DNA of 64,000 nucleotides, from the NCBI GenBank assembly GCA_002394385.1, contig DGTS01000024.1, forward strand, positions 85,842-149,841, given 5' to 3'. The stretch is from Prevotella sp. UBA4330 (lineage in GTDB: Bacteria; Bacteroidota; Bacteroidia; Bacteroidales; Bacteroidaceae). A model generated the notes under the pieces. The model was not told the DNA's origin and made no database searches. It saw only the letters and a program-made list of their open reading frames with translations. Shown in pieces: positions 62,055 to 64,000 of the stretch; position 1 is the stretch's first letter; each line of letters opens with the position of its first letter. The position numbers and the translations under genes were made by a program.

Positions 62055-63133
62055 GATTTATTTATTTTGCGTATTAGGATTCTAGAATACGGACACTTAT
62101 GTTCATTATTCTTTGTAAAAGCCAGATCTGTCCTGCCACGATAATTTTTCTTTACTCCTACCATGCTTGCCAACTTACCACTACCTATTCCAATGAGTTC
62201 ATACTCATCAGGATTATGTTGTCCCAAATATGTGTCAGGAACACCCATTATTCCCATATAATCCTTAGGAATACTAGCGACTTCATTTACATCAATAGCA
62301 TCGAAGTTGTCGTATGAAGGATATTCTTCAGGGGAATAATCTTTGTAAGTTATCAGGTGTTCGTGTCGTTTCTTATGATCTAAATTCGTATACCACGTTA
62401 TAGCGGGAACCTTAATATAATTATCATTAGGATCAAGACCTTTGGCTTTTACATACTTCTGATTTGCCTCATTGGTATTTTCATAAGGTGTTTTATATAT
62501 CATAGAAAGATTAAAACCAAATCCTAACCATATTTTATTTTTCTGTATATATGGAAATATTTCAGAATAATGAAGTGCACTCATACGCCCTAGAATTATA
62601 AATTTCTTCTCATATTCCATTAATTGCGCCACATATTCACGGAATAAGGAGAAAGGAGGATTTGTTACCACTATGTCCGCTTCTTTTAGAAGTTCGATGC
62701 ACTCACGGCTACGGAAATCGCCGTTCTCTTTCAGGATACTGAGCACGTTCTTGTCGTTTTGTATCAGATAGCGCACATCGGCAAGGTCAACACGCCCGTC
62801 GTTGTTATGGTCGCGCACCTCGGTAATCTCCACCTTATATGCTATCTTCTTCGGCTCAGCCTCGAAGTCGCCGAAGTCAATCATCAGTTCGTTGCCCTGC
62901 ACCGGAGAGCCGTTATAGCAAGTAGCGATGAGTTTCTTCAGTCCGAAAGCATTGAAGTTATTTGCGAAATACTTGAAGAAGTTGCTTTCGTATGGGTCGT
63001 CACAATTACAAAGGATTGTCTTTCCACGAAAATGCTCGCGATAATGACGCAGTTCGTTCTCAATGTCTGAGAGTTGAGTGTAGAACTCGTCTTTCTTAGC
63101 CTCTTTTGCTGCGTTTAGGTTCTTGTTTGCCAT
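62051..63133 (-). CDS. EcoRI-family adenine-specific DNA methyltransferase
   Basis: A 360-residue methyltransferase resembling M.EcoRI: K-K-D-E-F-Y-T-Q-L-S-D-I-E-N-E-L, N-C-D-D-P-Y-E-S-N-F-F-K-Y-F and the catalytic N-P-P-F (158-161) followed by S-L-F-R-E-Y-V-A-Q-L. An insertion at about 100-130 contains D108-x-N-x-D-G-x-x-D-x-x-D119, a calcium-loop pattern. M.EcoRI methylates the inner A of GAATTC; the site here is unknown. It is coupled to the DUF262-HNH gene and preceded by a structured leader. Confidence 0.87.
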   Translation of the reverse strand: MANKNLNAAKEAKKDEFYTQLSDIENELRHYREHFRGKTILCNCDDPYESNFFKYFANNFNAFGLKKLIATCYNGSPVQGNELMIDFGDFEAEPKKIAYKVEITEVRDHNNDGRVDLADVRYLIQNDKNVLSILKENGDFRSRECIELLKEADIVVTNPPFSLFREYVAQLMEYEKKFIILGRMSALHYSEIFPYIQKNKIWLGFGFNLSMIYKTPYENTNEANQKYVKAKGLDPNDNYIKVPAITWYTNLDHKKRHEHLITYKDYSPEEYPSYDNFDAIDVNEVASIPKDYMGIMGVPDTYLGQHNPDEYELIGIGSGKLASMVGVKKNYRGRTDLAFTKNNEHKCPYSRILIRKINKS

Positions 63134-63134
63134 A

Positions 63135-63170
63135 GATTGATAGTTGTTTTAGTGCACCCAACTATCAATC
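63135..63170 (-). promoter_or_regulatory. 12-bp hairpin abutting the methyltransferase start codon
   Basis: GATTGATAGTTG (63135-63146) and CAACTATCAATC (63159-63170) form a perfect 12-bp stem with a 12-nt loop. On the mRNA it ends one base before the AUG at 63133, covering the whole region where a ribosome-binding site would be. Confidence 0.72.
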
Positions 63171-63179
63171 ACGCCAATA

Positions 63180-63207
63180 CGCAAAAAGGCGTGATGCACC
63201 TTTTGCG
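63180..63207 (-). terminator. Terminator-like hairpin in the methyltransferase leader
   Basis: On the minus strand CGCAAAAGGTG, loop CATCA, CGCCTTTTTGCG: an 11-bp stem with one bulged T and a G-U pair, ending in five T. Its 3' arm also fits an alternative 8-bp stem ATCACGCC (63168-63175)/GGCGTGAT (63188-63195), so the two are mutually exclusive. Confidence 0.6.
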
Positions 63208-63385
63208 TTCAGCTTTGAGGCAGCCTCGGATGGAAACCTCAGTCATCTTACAAGTATGCACCACACCTATGTGTGACACATTCCTATTTGCAAGATGACA
63301 AGGTGATCCATACGAAACACCATATCACTTATTACTTCCGTGCGTTGTTATTTCCAATAAGTTTCCGAGGCTTTTGGCTGAACGC
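63205..63385 (-). ncRNA. Candidate structured RNA, leader of the methyltransferase operon
   Basis: About 180 nt with nested complementary segments: P1 63205-63213/63377-63385 (GCGTTCAGC, 9 bp), P2 63222-63230/63364-63372 (AGCCTCGGA, 9 bp), P5 63242-63249/63292-63299 (GTCATCTT, 8 bp) capped by ATGTG/CACAT (63269-63281), P4 63303-63307/63324-63328, P3 63327-63333/63356-63362. A competing TGAGG/CCTCA pair (63216-63241) would make a pseudoknot with P2. The minus strand is favoured because it has the promoter and the G-U-closed terminator. I do not recognise a known class; riboswitch, attenuator or separate small RNA are all open. Confidence 0.6.
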
Positions 63386-63460
63386 GAAATAATAGCGAAT
63401 GCTTAATATTTTCCCACGATGTCTTTTGTGGCACCTGCACATTTATGCAGTTACCGATTG

Positions 63461-63490
63461 CAAAGTTAAGTAATATTTTTTAAACGACAA
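63461..63490 (-). promoter_or_regulatory. Promoter of the methyltransferase-DUF262 operon
   Basis: Minus strand: TTG (63490-63488), 19-20 bp, TAACTTTG (63468-63461). The predicted start near 63454 gives a leader of about 320 nt, whose first bases form CTGCA/TGCAG (63435-63450). Confidence 0.65.
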
Positions 63491-63600
63491 TTTTGTTTTT
63501 GATTTATTTTGTGGTTCTGGTGAATTTAAGCATGAACATTATCATTAGGTAATTCTATTTCCTCACGCTTTGCATGTAGGTCAATGCATACTAATTGATG

Positions 63601-63842
63601 ATTCGGAAGTTATATACGCCCTCACTGAATTTAAGCGCCCCAAAGGGGCAGCAAGTACTTAGCCCGGGGCAACGCCCTGGGTATAGATGCCCCCCTATAT
63701 ACACGCCCTGACAGGGCAAAAGCATTTACATTTCCACGTAAGCACGGAGTTCTTTTGCACTTTCAGCGCGATTTCACTATTTCCATTTCCCCCAGGGCGT
63801 TGCCCTGGGCTAAGTTCTACTGGGCTTTCAGCCCGTTTTTAC
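63601..63842. repeat. Large imperfect palindrome, GCCCTGAAAGGGC family
   Basis: Left modules CGCCCCAAAGGGGCAGCAAG, TTAGCCCGGGGC, CGCCCTGGGTA; right modules in inverse order CCCCCAGGGCG, TTGCCCTGGGCTAAG, GGGCTTTCAGCCCG. Related to 47407-47677 and 60465-60602. Short open frames across it are not coding. Confidence 0.8.
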
Positions 63843-64000
63843 CCTGATGATGGGACAAGGTCACCCATCTGCAAACCATTACTCTATTCTTAATTTTGAG
63901 GTTTTCGGCAGCAAGGGCGAATATTCTATGATCGTGTGTACCCTTGGCAGTGCTTATGTAGGAGGTGACGTGTCTCACGTCACAAGCCGTGATTATGTGA
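63843..64000. other. Window end, no gene recognised
   Basis: Only a short hairpin GTGACGTG/CACGTCAC (63965-63983) was seen. No reading frame with coding character reaches the edge. Confidence 0.5.

Noticed and set aside
63135..63389. Retron msr-msd RNA or CRISPR-type guide RNA
   Set aside because: No reverse transcriptase, cas gene or direct-repeat array lies in the window near this structure; the stems fit an mRNA leader equally well.
63165..63400. Ends of an insertion sequence
   Set aside because: The inverted segments are nested at many distances like RNA stems, not two terminal arms around a transposase; no transposase frame is present.
63687..63893. 68-residue plus-strand frame near the window end
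   Set aside because: Falls within the long palindrome of the GCCCTGAAAGGGC family; no promoter or conserved motif.

Overview
The window reads as a chromosomal segment of a Bacteroidales bacterium, most likely Prevotellaceae (Prevotella or a close relative). The signs are promoters of the Bacteroidetes type (TTTG, about 19-20 nt, TAnnTTTG) before many genes, few strong Shine-Dalgarno sites, and family members typical of this group: archaeal-type ProS, serine palmitoyltransferase, DUF4494, DUF4296, EFR1 ferredoxin, a fused malic enzyme, and an M6 protease with a sorting-type C-terminus. The genus is an inference.

Layout. 1-9.9 kb: cytidine deaminase (cut by the window edge), a beta-helix lipoprotein, a DnaJ-like chaperone, a 5'-nucleotidase, nudC-uvrA, tRNA-Thr/tRNA-Gly and a membrane phosphoesterase. 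9.9-24.8 kb: tRNA-Cys, an EFR1 flavo-ferredoxin with an M6 protease, yggS, an aminotransferase with a LolC/E permease, two tandem acyl-CoA ligases, a UvrD/PcrA helicase, mtgA and an OmpA-type lipoprotein. 25-28.4 kb: a PhoR/PhoB-like pair next to a Na+/phosphate cotransporter. 28.7-39.3 kb: proS, the ileS-dksA-like-lspA-DUF4296 cluster, a Crp-like regulator, lepA and a small lipoprotein. 39.5-43.7 kb: an accessory three-gene operon (unknown 136-aa protein, phospholipase-D-like domain fused to about 22 BspA leucine-rich repeats, AlbA_2/GHKL ATPase-like protein). 44-59.2 kb: yebC, pheT, a TetR regulator, the malic enzyme, tRNA-Pro, serine palmitoyltransferase divergent from a lipid kinase, two tandem C4-dicarboxylate transporters and gdhA. 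59.4-63.5 kb: a second accessory block with a zeta-toxin module between two copies of one terminator, a composite repeat island, and an EcoRI-family methyltransferase/DUF262-HNH operon behind a long, highly structured leader.

Together the core genes cover translation (three tRNA synthetases, LepA, four tRNAs), DNA repair (UvrA, UvrD), envelope and sphingolipid biogenesis, phosphate uptake, and fumarate/succinate and glutamate metabolism of an anaerobe. The accessory blocks look like defence or conflict modules. The two best candidates for something undescribed are the PLD-LRR/AlbA_2 operon (39478-43706) and the structured RNA upstream of the methyltransferase (about 63135-63389).

Intergenic DNA is rich in dispersed palindromic and short tandem repeats of several families, with copies shared between distant gaps. 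No transposase, integrase, CRISPR array, rRNA or replication origin was seen.
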